64,000 bases of DNA from Ursus arctos (taxonomy: Eukaryota > Chordata > Mammalia > Carnivora > Ursidae), in the NCBI RefSeq assembly GCF_023065955.2, contig NW_026622985.1:76993931-77057930 (forward strand). The letters are read 5' to 3'. The translations under genes were made by a program, and so were the position numbers. Shown here in pieces: positions 24,178 to 37,159 of this stretch. Under the pieces are notes generated by a model. The model was not told the origin of the DNA. It saw only the letters and a list, made by a program, of their open reading frames with translations, and did not search any database. How positions within the stretch are numbered: the stretch's first letter is position 1; every line of letters begins with the position of its first letter.

Positions 24178-24536
24178 TTCTCTTAGTTCAGACTGTTGTA
24201 ACACAAACAACATAGGCTGGGTCACTTTAATAAACATTTCTTTCTCACAGTTGTACCTGAGGCTGACATGTCCAGGATCAAAGCACCAGCAAATCCTGCA
24301 TCTGGTGAAACCTCAGTTGCTTGTAAATGACAATGGCCTTTACTGTGTCCTTAATGGCCGAAAGAGAGAGCTAGTCTCATTTTAAGGACACTAATTCCAT
24401 CATAGGGGCTGTACCCTCATGACCTCATATAAACCTAATTACCCCACAAAATCCCCAATTCCTAATACCATTCCATTAGGGTATTAGGGTTTCAACAACA
24501 TATAAATTGGCAAGGGGGAGGGAGGCAAACATGAAT
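24178..24536 (-). mobile_element. MaLR LTR (MST/MLT1 type), minus strand
   Basis: Inverted LTR read in order: 'cagactgttgtaacacaaac', 'tttctttctcacagttgtac', 'ctgaggctgacatgtccagg', 'ctttactgtgtccttaatgg', 'aaggacactaattccatcat', 'accctcatgacctcat', 'taccattccattagggtatt'. Near full-length by my recall, single copy without its mate. Confidence 0.9.
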
Positions 24537-25490
24537 AAAGAAAATTCTAAACGGATGTATCATCTATAAAGCTATTGGCACTTTATCTCTAGGTGTAGGA
24601 TTCATTACTCATAAACATACTTGGATTAGGAATTGCACCTAATTGTAAATTTATTAATGTAGATAGCAGATTGTTTGAAAATGAATATTTTCTTGATGCA
24701 ATATATGATTAACGTTTAAGCCAATAAGACAACAAATAAATGGGTTGTATGGGGGCTGGGGAAATAGAAGATACTAGATGTTGGGAGGAGATTTATGATT
24801 TTTTTTTTCCTGGGGAAAAAACCCTTCAATTCTCCATTAGGAAGAATTTCAGTAAGAGAAGTTGTTAGACAAATGGGTTATATTCTAGAAAGGTTGACCA
24901 AGTATGTCATGAAAATGGTAATTTATGAAGAAAATTATTGCTTGATTCTGTGTGACTAAGTGGGAGAATTTTTGGATTTCAAACATGAAACTGTAAAAAG
25001 AAAGACTAATTATTAAGCCAATTACAGAATACTGTAATTTCAGTTTGTGAAATTACCTGCATGTCAGTTTGCCTTTGCATGAAATACTGAACTTAAATCA
25101 CCATTATTGTTCATGTAACTTCTGCAGAATGCAACCCAACTCTCAAATTCAAATGCTACAACATGACTGTAGAAGCAGGTAGTTCTTATTTCTTGGCATT
25201 CATGTTCATTTCTGAAGGTGACAAATTAAGTATTACAATTCTCATTGCCTTTAGAGAAGATAATATAGAATGGAGGGAAACGAAAAAAACAAAAGCCTCC
25301 CACTAATTGGCTTTGGAAATCAACGGCTTCTCTTTGTCCTAATCTTATTACAAAATAAAGTCAACAAAGTCATTATCTTAAGAAAAATACAGTCTTGTGT
25401 AAAATAGAATCCATTTACTTTAATTGTGCTCCAGAGAAATATAATTTATCTGTACTACCAAATCTTTAAAAATCATAATTCTTGATATTT
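24537..25490. other. Unassigned sequence, no gene seen
   Basis: No repeat or exon recognised. Confidence 0.45.
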
Positions 25491-25678
25491 TTTTTAAAGA
25501 TTTTATTTATCTTTGAATAAAGAGAGAGAGAGAGCACAAGCAGGGGGAAGTAGCAAGGAGAGGGAGAAGCAGGCTCCTGCTGAGCAGAGAGCCTGACGTG
25601 GGGTTCAATCCCAGGACCCTGGGATCATGACCTGAGCCAAAGGCGGACACTTAAATGATTGAGCCACCCAGGCACCCC
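25491..25678 (-). mobile_element. SINEC, minus strand
   Basis: 'tttttaaagattttatttat', GA run, 'gagcagagagcctgacgtgg', 'gggatcatgacctgagccaa', head 'gagccacccaggcacccc'. Flanked by 'ttgatattttt' and 'ctgatacattttt', an imperfect target duplication. The open frame at 25655-25975 starts in the SINE and is not a gene. Confidence 0.95.
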
Positions 25679-26152
25679 CTGATACATTTTTATAGTCAGA
25701 AAATCTTGTCATCAGATCTCTATGCCTCTGACAGAGCTTCCCTAACTCAAATGATGTGTCCATATATTTTAAATTATCATTGCTCTTATTTTAACATAAA
25801 CAATACAACAATGAAAAAAAAAGGTATCAGCACTTCCTTTCTGATACCACAAAGTGCTTCAGAATCATGTGTATCACCTGTCCCAGTTCTAGAATCTTCT
25901 TCAAGAATGGTGATGCTAGGTGCTAGATGGGCACATTGCTACTATGGGATGGGAGAATTATTTTTAACAGTATAAAAATGTCTGGGATCAGAGTCCTTGA
26001 AGACTGTGAAAGATTTATCTCATTCCTCAGAAGTATTTGAGAGTCCCCTCTCTTACATACTGTTCTGTAAACAGGAGAGTCATCAGTAAACAAAACAAAA
26101 AGATTTGCCTTCATGAGGCTCATATTCTAATAGCAGATAAAAGCAAAAAATA
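25679..26152. other. Unassigned sequence, no gene seen
   Basis: No repeat or exon recognised. Confidence 0.45.
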
Positions 26153-26350
26153 GGGGAACCTGGGTGGCTCAACTGGTAAAGCATCCAACTCCTGATTTTG
26201 GCCCAGGTTATGATCTCAGACTCATGAGACCAAGCCCAGCATCAGGCTGGATCAGTGTGGAGTCTGCTTGTTCCGCTCTTTCTGCTCCTTCACCCGCTCA
26301 TATGCACTCTTGTGTGTGCTCTCTCCCTCTCTCAAATAAATAAAGTCTTC
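26153..26350 (+). mobile_element. SINEC, plus strand (older subtype)
   Basis: 'ggggaacctgggtggctcaa', 'ctggtaaagcatccaactcc', 'tgattttggcccaggttatg', CT-rich part, tail 'ctctcaaataaataaagtct'. The 'catccaactcctgatttt' block marks a different subfamily from the bear-like copies. Confidence 0.93.
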
Positions 26351-26854
26351 AAAAAGATAAGCTTAATGTCCCTTAGAGAACTTTCCCTGTCAGGACACAC
26401 AGATCTCCCTCATTAAAAGAAAGCAATCAATAAATGAATAATGGTAAATATAAAAAGTAAAAGAGAAAGGTGACCACATTACAGAAAGTGACGTTTCAAC
26501 AAAATCCTTTAAGGTTAGAACAGAGACCTATATACAGGGTGGAACAGCTCTGTCAGTTGATTATGAACATCACAATCAACAGGGCAACTCTGAAGGACAT
26601 CAGTGCTGAGGACAGACCCCAAATCAGTTGATCTGAATAACTGTAGTTAGAGCCCAAAAAAGATTTTAGAGTAATCTCATTCATCGTGAGAAATAAGAGC
26701 ACACACAGGCACTAAGACAGAAATGAGCTTTGTGTGATACAGGAAAAGACAGACAAGTGTAAACCTGGTTTCATTAGTGGGGGGGGAGGGGGTAAAACAA
26801 TATCATCAACAGAAAGGAGAGGGTTAAAAAATGTCAGGTCTTAGAAGCCAAACT
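26351..26854. other. Unassigned sequence, no gene seen
   Basis: Contains a G-rich run (ggggggggaggggg) at 26780-26793. No exon recognised. Confidence 0.45.
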
Positions 26855-26985
26855 AATGAGTAATCTATACTCTATCATTGATAGGAAGCCATTTGGGAGA
26901 CATAAAGGAATTACATGATCTAATTTATCTTTTTTAAAAAAAAATCACCCTTGAGCTGTGAATTTTAACTAGAGGAGAGGAAAAC
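26855..26985 (+). repeat. Ancient mammal-wide repeat fragment, family unresolved
   Basis: Matches by recall a common old element with '...ggaagccatttgggagacat', 'aattacatgatctaatttat' and 'aaaaatcacccttgagctgt'. A related piece lies at 43156-43580. The family name is not certain. Confidence 0.45.
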
Positions 26986-27380
26986 CCCCTATTTCTGCTT
27001 CCCCCTAATACAACAGTGCAGCCCTGACCTCTCTTATGAGCTCCTTATCAGTATATCCTGCTGCCTCCTTGTCTGTTCCTTTCGGAACCCTAACAGACAT
27101 CCCAAACGTATCTTGTCCACAATCAAGTCCCTGATTGGTCTTCAGGTCATTTCCTTATACTGTATCTTTAATTCATTTACCCCCTACCACCAGGTACCAA
27201 TAAAAAGTGTTGTTCTGTTCTGAGAAGAGGATTGGTGGAATCCCTAAGAAGTTGTAACTAACAAGCTGAGCCTCCAAAAGCTTAAGGCCAAAAATGAAAT
27301 CACAGTGAATTCCCTTTAGACTGAAAAATCTGAGACCCTCATCCTAAGCCAAAGAACCTCCACTATCACCAAGGAAAGCC
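26986..27380. other. Unassigned sequence, no gene seen
   Basis: C/T-rich at first, possibly an eroded L2, but too weak to call. Confidence 0.35.
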
Positions 27381-27579
27381 AGCATCATGCAAGGGAACCA
27401 GCCTCTTTGGGAACAAAGTAGAGCAGGAATAAGCAGAAATGACAAAAACAGAGCATAGGACTTTAAGCAGTGGGATCGTCAAACAAAATGACACAACAAT
27501 GCCTAATACGTTTTATGAGAGAAAAGACAAGATTGAAAATACTTGGAGGGAGCAAGCAACATAATGACCCAGCAGATTT

Positions 27580-27597
27580 GAAAAAAAAAAAAAAAAA
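27580..27597. repeat. A-run of about 17
   Basis: Homopolymer A tract inside the old L1. Confidence 0.95.
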
Positions 27598-28412
27598 TCA
27601 ACTTTTGGAATGGAAGACAGCAGTTGACATTGAAATTCAAGGGACAACTTAGACGGTATAGAGTGAACAGAACATTTTTGAGCTTTACAAAGGTGTAATC
27701 AGAAAAGAGAATGAAGGGTAATGAAAATGACACGAAGAATGGAGTGACATGTCAAATCAGTTCTAGAAGGAGAGAAGAAAATAATGTAATAAATTTCAAA
27801 TTGTGACAGCTCAAAAATTTCCAATACTGGTAAACTACAGTAATTGATAAGTAAATACCAGCTGGTTTTGTTTTGTTTTTTAATCCATACCTAAGAATGA
27901 ATAGCCAATTTCTCAAGGGAAACCACGGAAATCATGGAAAAGAGTCGATTAGCTATTCAATGAACCGGAAGAAAACAACTAGCAGCCTGACTCACATACC
28001 TAGTCCACGGTGTTTGAAAGTTGAGGGTGAAACAAATTTTGAGGAAAAGAATATGCTACCAGCAGACGCTATTAAAGAAAATTCTAAAAAACAATCTTAA
28101 ATGAGGAAAGTGTTCCAAAATGGAAGGCCTGAGATGTGAGAATATATGACAATTGTTCAGTAGGTTTTCCATATAAACAAGTTGCTCGTATAAAACAAAA
28201 AACGGTAAGTAAAAATTATCTTATTCTTAAATGGTATTTTCATCTTTAACAATTCATTGAAAGATAACATTAAAATACATAATAAAACAGCAATTTAAAA
28301 AAAATAAATGGAGTTAAACTACCTTAACTTTTTCTGTCAACTCCTAAAAGGGTAGCAAATATATTGATTAAATTTGCACACCGATGAGTAAATTATGTGT
28401 GCTATAATTTCT

Positions 28413-28615
28413 TTTTTTTTTTTTTAAGATTTTATTTATTTATTTGACAGAGATAGAAATAGCCAGCAAGAGAAGGAACACAGGCAGGGGGAGTGGGAGA
28501 GGAAGAAGCAGGCTCATAGCAGAGGAGCCTGATGTGGGGCTCGATCCCATAACGCCGGGATCACGCCCTGAGCCAAAGGCAGACGCTTAACCGCTGTGCC
28601 ACCCAGGCGCCCCTG
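28413..28615 (-). mobile_element. Young bear-type SINEC, minus strand
   Basis: 'aagattttatttatttattt', 'gacagagatagaaatagcca', 'aggaagaagcaggctcatag', 'tcgatcccataacgccggga', 'taaccgctgtgccacccagg'. A perfect 17-base target duplication, tgtgtgctataatttct, lies at 28396-28412 and 28616-28632, so it is among the youngest insertions here. The body matches the subfamily I associate with Ursidae. Confidence 0.97.
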
Positions 28616-28870
28616 TGTGTGCTATAATTTCTAACACAATAGCTAAAAGAAGGAAATGCAGCATGTGATGGACAAAGTAGAAGAGGACAAAAATGATAAG
28701 CGGAACGTTCACAAATCCTCAAAATATAAATGGATTAAAAAAAAAACAGGGCAGGAAAAACACATAACATTACTTCTAAATAAGTAAATGCTCCAGAGAT
28801 TATAAGAATATAAAATACCCAATTAATTGGCATTTTTACAGAAAGACATCAGAAATATCAAAAGCTGAAG

Positions 28871-29341
28871 GCAGAGGTGGGTCCATGTTTTATAGGACCT
28901 GAAATACACACAATTTAGGGACCTCTAAGAAAAATAAAAATCAAAGTAACATGAGGATCAAAAATGCACACTTACACCGAGTGAGAAATTAAAGATTTTA
29001 AACATGTACAAATATCACAAACAAATCAAGGGAAATAACATCATCTTTATTATTAACTGCATATAATTTATTTTCATTACATTGCAAATAGATAATTTTA
29101 TCTTACTCTAGCATGGCTGTTATGAATATTAATAAATTTAAAAATTTAAAAATAAAATCTTTCAGCTCCACAACTTTTAATAATTATTGCTGATCTTAAC
29201 TTCACTGCCATTTTTGGCACAGTGTGCTTATTTCTAGGGGATAAGCCCTTAACCTTTGGTTCATGTTTTGATCCCCTTTCTCTCCCCTGAGACCACCTAA
29301 CTATCCTCTGGGAGGAAGGATATCCCATTCTAATACCAGCC
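28871..29341. other. Unassigned block between two pieces of an old L1
   Basis: Not L1-like. It contains 'gaggtgggtccatgttttat' and 'tttagggacctctaagaaaa', which resemble an old interspersed repeat I cannot name. It may be an insertion that separated the L1 parts. Confidence 0.35.

Positions 29342-29369
<28 letters not shown>
29342..29369. repeat. A-run of 28
   Basis: Pure A homopolymer. Could be the tail of an insertion to its left or an expansion inside the L1. Confidence 0.97.
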
Positions 29370-29373
<4 letters not shown>

Positions 29374-29747
29374 TTGTTCCTCTATTAATATCAGACAAAA
29401 TGGACCTAAGGTCAAAAGGATTTCTATAGGTGTAATGATCAAAAGTTTAATTCACCAGCAAGCTATAACAATTTAAAATTTGCTATCTTAAGATGTATAC
29501 AATATTGAGAAACCTAAAAGAAATAAGGGATAAATCTACAACCACAGTGGCAGACTTCAATTGTTAGATCAAATATAAAAAAAAAAAAAAATCAGTAATA
29601 AAAAAGTTGAACAACATGATTATCAAAGTTAACCTAAATTGCAGGACACACATTCTTTCCCATTTCATGCATAACACTCAAAACATGACTCATATACCAG
29701 ATTACAAAGAAGAATTCTGCCATGAATACACTTTGCAGCCATACTCC

Positions 29748-29750
<3 letters not shown>
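29370..29750 (+). mobile_element. Ancient L1 ORF2 fragment
   Basis: 'ctattaatatcagacaaaat', 'aatgatcaaaagtttaattc', 'accagcaagctataacaatt', 'agtggcagacttcaattg', 'gacacacattctttcc': ordered words of the ORF2 endonuclease-RT region in plus orientation, with frames broken by A-runs. Confidence 0.8.

Positions 29751-29832
<82 letters not shown>
29751..29832. repeat. (TC)21(AC)20 compound microsatellite
   Basis: Pure TC run 29751-29792 followed directly by a pure AC run 29793-29832. The open frames across it translate to SL/TH repeats and are not genes. Confidence 0.98.
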
Positions 29833-29834
<2 letters not shown>

Positions 29835-32800
29835 CTTTTCATCAGACCCCCAAAAGGAGGTTTTAAAAGAACATTACAAGCTTCAAAAAAGGTGGTGGCA
29901 TCTTTAAAAGTTTCTGATCCAAGAAAATCAATAATTTATCTATTCTTTTATTGAAAACATTTATATTATCTGTTGATGGGCCTAAACTACCTAGATAATT
30001 TCTATAAGAAACAAAAATCTTGTATACTCTAATTCAAAGACTTAAGCTAGGAAATGGTAACAGACATCATAGGGACCTAAAAGTCATCATTATTCATTTC
30101 AGCTGTTCAGAATCCCAGCTGTGATCTAGTTAATCTGTAAGACCATTGCCCCAGGCATGCATAGCATTCCTGGAAAAACTCCCCAGAACCCCACTTCAAA
30201 TCTACCACTGCCTGAAACAGCCAACTGTTTCATTTTAAAGATTCTAGTGATTTTTAAATTGCCTCTATTAGAGAGCTAGTAATTGGTAAAAATCCCTATG
30301 GGTAGTGGCTGGGAAAAAACTGTCACTGGTAATAGCAGGGAATTACACAAAAAATGCCAATGAATTTTCTGATTGATGGAACTGAGCTACCAATGCAGTT
30401 TAGTATCTAAGGATGCTGATAACTGGATAAAAAAAGAGGACAGAGGCACAAGCCATCACACATTCACATGCACACACACACCAAGGTGTGGGGGGGGGGG
30501 CATTTAAATAAATAGTGTCTCTGCTTTTTAAGTTGTAAGTCACATGGTAGATAAATTAAATCCATTTTGGAATCAAGATCCCAACATCTACATGGGGAAA
30601 GTTATTGTTTTCCAATTTCTTTTCACCTATAAATATTACTTTTTCATCTATTAAAGTACACTCACTTTCAACACTATAGTAAGAAAAGAATGTTCAAGAA
30701 ATCAGTGGCAAGAATACAGACATTATCAAAAGCAAAAAACAAAAACAAAACAACAACTTTGTGGTGAGTTGGATGCCTCAACAAAAACGTACAACCTAAA
30801 TATTGCAACAACCTTCATTTCTCGAAATGCACATGTGTACACACACACACACACTCAAGTTTGAGCACAACTAATATTAAATTTTGACATACATTTAGTG
30901 TTCTGCTTCAAGTATCTAATAACACAATGATAGAACCATTTAAGATCCAGGATTTAATGTTTTACTTCTGTTGACTGCTTCTCCTTGTTTTGTATCTTGT
31001 AGTTAAAGCAGCAATTATACAGAATACAGTAATATTAGGATAGCACATTAACATTTAATTTCTTGGCTATAAACATAACCTAAAAGAGTAAATAAATTAG
31101 TTTCTGCCAAGATTCCCTAAGTAATACTGACATTAACAAAGTAAACACATCTTTGCTCCTAGCATATAGCAGGCTTTCAAATAATGTGTTTACACTGAAT
31201 TTTATTTTCTATAGCCAAAGTAAAATAGGTTTGACAGATTAGCAGTATTGGGCTGTTTTCCCACTCACAGATTCAACTCCTGACCTTTCTAAAGTCACTT
31301 CATTGTATGCCTCTTCTCTGGGAGTTTCACTGTCAATAACTCAAATTGGTCTACTCTGAAGTCTAGCACTACTCAGGAGCAAATCATGAAATGACAAACG
31401 TCATTCATCAACTTGATAGTTCCAACTCAACTGTTTTCTGAAGAAAGGTAATTCTGAAAACTTTTTGTAAATGGACACCTTTCCGTAGGTAAAAACAAGG
31501 GAGCCAACCCTTAATTCTAGGACTGCATTTTTATGTAAGGCCACGTGACATTTTTTTTCTTATTCTTTATCTTATTCTCTTTTCATTTTTTTGGGGGGGG
31601 GGAGTTTATAAGGACAAATACATCCACAGGCATCCTATTCAATCAGCCTTCCACTCTTCAATGAGCTGACTTGTCACTTCTCAGATGCCTGGGACCAGGC
31701 TGAGAGCCAAAAACCCCGACTGACTGGTAAGCTCCATGATTGCGCTGATGTCCTGTGACACCTCTTCTAGATGTTGTCACCTTGAATCCATATATTACTA
31801 GTAAATATAAGAACCAGACTGGTAAACATTTTCCCCCCAAAGTCTTTCCTCTAAGTGCATTAATACTGGAAGCATTCTATACCTCTACAAAATATATATT
31901 GACTAATCTGTACAAAAGAGAACGAATAGCAACCACATTAAAATAAATCTCACCAAAATTTCTGAAAAACATTCAAAAATATAATACTGTATATCTGTAT
32001 TAAAAAAAAAAAACTAAACTGATCTCTGGTGCTAAAAATAAGGAATTACCCATTGGGGTAGGTTATGACTTCAAAACGGCAAGAAGGCCTTCTGGCAAGC
32101 AGGTGATTTTTTTTTTTCTTGATCTAGGCACAGATTTAAGTAAATATCATTAGCAAGTAGGTTAATTTTTACAGTTCATTTCAAAATAGAGAGTTACACT
32201 ATTCAGCATGCAATTAGGTACCTTCAGGTACCGAATTTTTTGTCACTTAGGATGCCCTTTATTAAATATGTAATTCAAGAATGCTTATTTTTTAGCAAGA
32301 AATATCATTTGCAGAGTTTTCAAATTCTTAAGGACCAAATAGATGTAACTAGTTTCAGCACCTTAATTTTGTACAAAGATGGTATATTTGCGAGTTAATG
32401 CAAATGCTATGGTACATGATAAAGTACACAAGTCAGGAAATGTCAGACAAAGAAAAGTAATCAGGTTTCCTTTGTAGTCATTCGTATTTGAGTGACTGTT
32501 ACTTGCCAAAACCTTCTCTTGGTTTTCATTACTTCAGTTGTCCTAATGATTTCTATTCAGCAGCTGAATAGTTAGATTCTTAATAGGAAAATTATAAACA
32601 GAGGATTTCATGTTTAAAAAGAAACAACAGTAAATTACTAAGTTATGTCAAGTATAATTAATTCCAGATTTATAAAAGAAAAACTAGAATGGAGGCTATG
32701 GTTTTTATAAAGTAATGAATAAGAATAATTTCTGTGTATTTAGCCACATTTTTTCCTATTATAAAAAATGTCAAGGAAAGCATTTTTCATGCTCCCTATT

Positions 32801-35800
32801 TAACACACTGTGCTAGGGATGCATTTAACATCAATTTTCTGTTTTTTACCTTGGATGTCATGTCAAAAGTATAGGACAAATTATTTCTCATACATAAAAA
32901 GGTAAATGATCATTTACTCTTAGAAAGCCAAAAGATTTTTTTTTTTTTTTTTAAAGAAACATTACTGCAGAAATGGAGTCTTAGCAAAGCCAACATATAC
33001 TTGGTCTTTCTCTCTTAGGAAACGGAACTTTTCAGTGTTATTTGCTCAAGCCAATGCTACTGAGCATAGCTCTTTATTGCTCCATTCCTTTCCCAAGAAA
33101 ATGAAATCACTGAATATGAAAGTACACTGCTGGAATCTTTATCAGAATCTTGTCCTATGCTCTATTTTATAGGATCTCTCAGGTTTTTACTCTTCATTCC
33201 AAAGCTTTCCCCCGGAGACTTTGATATCTTTCTGAATATGAAATGTCCCCCTGCTTCCAGAACCTGGCTTTATAACAGACAACAGATAGTGAACACATTC
33301 AGTCTCTGTTCAAGAAACTCCACACCAAGGATCTCATCTCTAGAATTGTGGTGTGAGGATCTTCATGGACCCTCTCCCCAGGGAAACAGCAATAATTAGC
33401 GAAAATTATGAAAATACAGAAACACTTGAAGTCTCTGAAAATTGTCAGGGCATACACTGACTAGAGAAACATTTATTTAAGAAAATCTGCTAAATCAGTA
33501 AGAACAGCAAAGGGACATGGCATTTCAGCCATGACCCACACACCTCCACCCACGTTCACCATAATGGAAGCTCTACTCCAAATTGATTCATCCTCCCTGA
33601 GCAGTTTTGGATTTCAACTTCTTTAACTCATTTTTATATCGTATTAGATAAAAGTAAAAAGATATTTTAGGTATAACTTATGTGTCATTGGGGATGATAG
33701 ACAATGATCGTATTTTAAAATGGATTCAAATTGCCTGATTGCTCACTCATCAGAAATCTTGCTTGGAGGAATGTTCCATGTGATTGGCACTTACCATGCG
33801 TTAGAGAAAAAGAATAATCTCACAAGAAATCTTATCTCCAAAAGATTTAGAGATTGAAATAAAGAATGTAAGAAGTACATAGTCACACAACCATATGCAT
33901 CCATTGCATTTGAGCAAATCAAAAATTACCAGAATATAAATCATAGGTTCCATCATGTTTCCACTGTTTTTTCATCCATTCACCAAGGACTATAGAAGTA
34001 TAAGATCCCTGAGGCTCTAAGATCTAAAAGAACATGTGCCAATGTATATCCAACCATAAGCAAAATGTCTAAGAGGCTATGCACAATTAGCAGGGATGAC
34101 TTTGTCTGAAAACTTCATTATCTAACCAAATCGTATACTTCTAAGAAGTAGTAAACCTCATCATGACAATAAATTTATCAGAAATAAAGTGATTTCTATT
34201 TTACATGCAATTTTAAATACACAATATTCTAGGTTTTTAATCTCAGTTTTTACTCATAAGTATGCACTGTGCATAGAGCTAGTCATCCCCATGTCAGGGA
34301 CCATTTTCTACTACAGAAGGAACACTTAAGCTGTATTTGTTATTGGTTTTGAAAAAAAATTCAATTTGGGTTACTGATACCTCTGTATTCTATGTCAAAA
34401 CAAAGACCTCCTGTCAAAACAAGCAGGTGGCAAAACAGATTGCAGATAAATTAATACAACCTGTAACTATGAAGATAAAACAGTATAAAATTTCTGTATT
34501 AAGTCGATAAAACAGAATAGAGCAGTATAAATATTTTTCTATGAAACCTCATTACAGCTCTAACAACTAACTTGTTTTCAGAGTTTCTTTGATATATTCC
34601 ATCACACAGCATTGGGTCCAGGGGATTTTTTTTTGTCCCTGGAATTTTAACACTAATGATTAAAGTCATTTAAAAAAATCAAGTTATCTCCTTAATGCCT
34701 TAGAAAATTATGAGTGTAAGGTGTCTTCTTCGGAAAAAAAAAGAATCAGGGCAAATATTGTTGATTCCCTCAATTATTGACTAAATAATTCATAAGTTTG
34801 GAATGAAATCAAGAGCCACAGTTGTGAGATCAGAAGCACTGCAATGTATCAGATTATAAAAACACATTATTTGGGAGATGAATTAAATGCAAAGTCAAGT
34901 AAGCCACTGTATAAAAATGCTAGGATGAACTATTAACATGGGTTCTGTGTGAATTACCACTAGCCAGGCTTATTTCCCTTCTTCTTCTAAATCACCATTC
35001 CTTTGTGCTAATGAACAAATTATTTTCCCATTTTGTAGCCTTCTTATCTACAACATTAAAGCCTATCCATTCTCACTTGTCCCTCCAGCATCCATGTAGA
35101 AGGGACCAAAGTCACTTTCTACTTAATCTAGCTTGCTGTAAATAAAAACCCTTGCTTGACAAGCAACCTAGACGTTGCTATCTCTTGCAGACACTATAAA
35201 ATCCCTCTCCTCAGCAGCTTGCAGGAATCAGAATAGAAATATCATGTGACAAATTGCATGTTTGCAGGAAGATGAGGTTCAATTATAATAAATGTAAAAC
35301 CTACCACCTAAGAGATAGGCCATAGGCAGAAAACAGACTCGAGGGAACACTGCCGAGGCATCAAAGTTTAACAAGTCACAAAAATAGTTATGAAAATAAC
35401 AAAAAGACATCTTTTGAATTAAGGTTTTACAATGCTATCGAGAGACTCAGTTCTTGTTTTAATTCTAAGAGTAAGGAATCACTTACCCTGATGTCTATAA
35501 ATACTTTTATGAATAATATTTAACACCAATTGCTTACAACCCCACTTTTTTTTCATGTAGTTTTGGTAAAAGTAATGAACACATTCAAATTGGAAACTGA
35601 ACTCTGAAGTGGCATATATTTTCTTTTACATTTATGCCTTAGTAACAAAGGCTAGCTCATGTCTGGTGAATTGCTTTCCCTTCAATATGCTTTTACCTCT
35701 TAAAGAAAGGAGCAGGGGGGAGGGAAAGAAATAACTCTTGATTTAAGGACAAAGTTTCCATTCAGGCACAAACTACTAAGACATTGGTTACAAAACACAT

Positions 35801-36119
35801 ACAAAGTAACTGTTATTCTCAATAACTCCAAAGCACAGCTTCAGAAGTTGTAGATAAAATTCATTATGCATCCTAGGATCTTCAAGTGTACTGTTTTCTA
35901 AATGAATTTAAGTTTTTCACTTTTCAGATTGAATTCTTATATTCATTAACACATCTAAAAACCTAACAGTTGATAACCTTGAACTCAGCTAGTTTATAGT
36001 AAAAGGACTGTTGAAAAAAATTCTAAATGTATCTTCTGCATAGCTTTATATAGGTTCTATAATTAATGTTAACTATGAAAGTATAACATAAAGTGAAATT
36101 TTGAATTTCCCATTGTGAT
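29833..36119. other. 6.3-kb repeat-poor, gene-free stretch
   Basis: No SINEC, L1 or LTR recognised. Small items only: (CA)n with G-run at 30465-30500, (CA)9 at 30838-30855, an eroded L2/MIR end near 31146-31190 ('gcatatagcaggctttcaaa'), a G-run at 31592-31602, A-run at 32002-32013 and T-run at 32936-32952. The open frames 31658-31840, 31755-31946 and 33157-33399 have no recognisable product. Confidence 0.5.
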
Positions 36120-36130
36120 CCTTCTCATTT

Positions 36131-36315
36131 TTTTATAGGAGTTTTTAAATTTATTTGATACAGAGAGAACACAAGAAGGCAGAGCAGCAGGCAAAGGAAG
36201 AGGGAGAAGAAGGCTCCCCACTGAGCAGGGAGCCAGACAGAGGGATCCATCCTGGGACCCCGTGAACATGACCTGAGCCATAGGCAGATGCTTAACTGAG
36301 CCACGCAGGCACCCC
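36131..36315 (-). mobile_element. SINEC, minus strand
   Basis: 'ggagtttttaaatttatttg', GA-rich middle, 'cactgagcagggagccagac', 'gaacatgacctgagccatag', head 'gagccacgcaggcacccc'. Target duplication 'ccttctcatttt' at 36119-36130 and about 36317-36328. Confidence 0.94.
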
Positions 36316-36328
36316 CCTTCTCATTTTA

Positions 36329-36945
36329 GAAGAAAAAATTATATTGGGGACCCTGTGATAGACCAACTATTGTGTGGAATTTAATATGGCACATGGATCC
36401 CTTTAGACGGAAACTGGCAATAGTCGGTCTTATTCCAACAATTTAAGGAGCATGAATTTTCCCTAATATAATCCTTGAGGCTTATGATTGCTCTTAAAAT
36501 TAAATCTTATTTATGGAAATAGTTCTATCTTTCTGTTTAGAGAACTATAAAAATTGATTTTATTCTGCACAAATGTATGTACTTGTGTGTAAGGGGAGGT
36601 AGGAGAAACATTGTATCACTCATGGTTTTCAATTATCTTAAAGAGAATTCTTCCTTGTATATTGGCGCTAAGTGTTTGATGTATTGTGTCTACCATCATT
36701 TCATACTCTGATGTATGACATGCATATGATACATAGGAGTTTACTCAGTTAACACTGGACTGACCACTGGACTCCATGATAGTTCCTAAATGTGATAGAC
36801 ATGCTTCCTCAGGGCTCTTGAACTTGCTTGACCATTCTTGGATGCTCTTTACCAGGTACTTTTGTTTTTTTGTTTTTTTTAACTTTTATCTCTGATGATT
36901 ATCTCTGGATGAAACGTCAACTTATCAGTTGACTTATTAGACTTT
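36329..36945. other. Unassigned sequence, no gene seen
   Basis: T-rich run at 36861-36880. No repeat recognised. Confidence 0.45.
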
Positions 36946-37159
36946 CCCTGACTCCTTTTAGCACATTAAACATTTTAGCACACCTCATCCATCCCTTCAT
37001 TTTCTTCTCCTTTCTCTGTTTTATCTTTCTCCAAAGCACTTCCATCACAGGATTAATTTCATGTTTATTTTTTATTTATTTACCATCTGTTTTCCTTCTA
37101 TTGGAACACTAGTATGTAAGCTTCATGAAGGCAAGGTTTGGTTTTTTGTAAATGAAATA
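36946..37159 (+). mobile_element. L2 3' region, part 1 (split by a Tigger)
   Basis: 'gactttccctgactcctttt', 'agcacttccatcacaggatt', 'tttatttatttaccatctgt', 'agtatgtaagcttcatgaag', 'gcaaggtttg': the standard L2 3' order. It breaks at 37159 and resumes at 37633. Confidence 0.85.

Larger units (their letters stand above)
27381..28870 (+). mobile_element. Ancient L1 (L1M/HAL1-like), ORF1 and inter-ORF region
   Basis: Diverged but ordered resemblance to an old L1: the ORF1-end word 'cagcagacgctattaaagaa' near 28060, then 'ggaaatgcagcatgtgatgg' and 'taaatggattaaaaa' after the SINE, then 'ccaattaattggc'. A SINEC at 28413-28615 divides it, and an ORF2 piece of the same kind lies at 29371-29750. The small open frames 27470-27652 and 27873-28100 are ORF1 leftovers with no function. 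Subfamily not resolved. Confidence 0.5.

Noticed and set aside
29607..29954. Protein-like frames with SL and TH repeats
   Set aside because: They are translations of the (TC)n(AC)n microsatellite.
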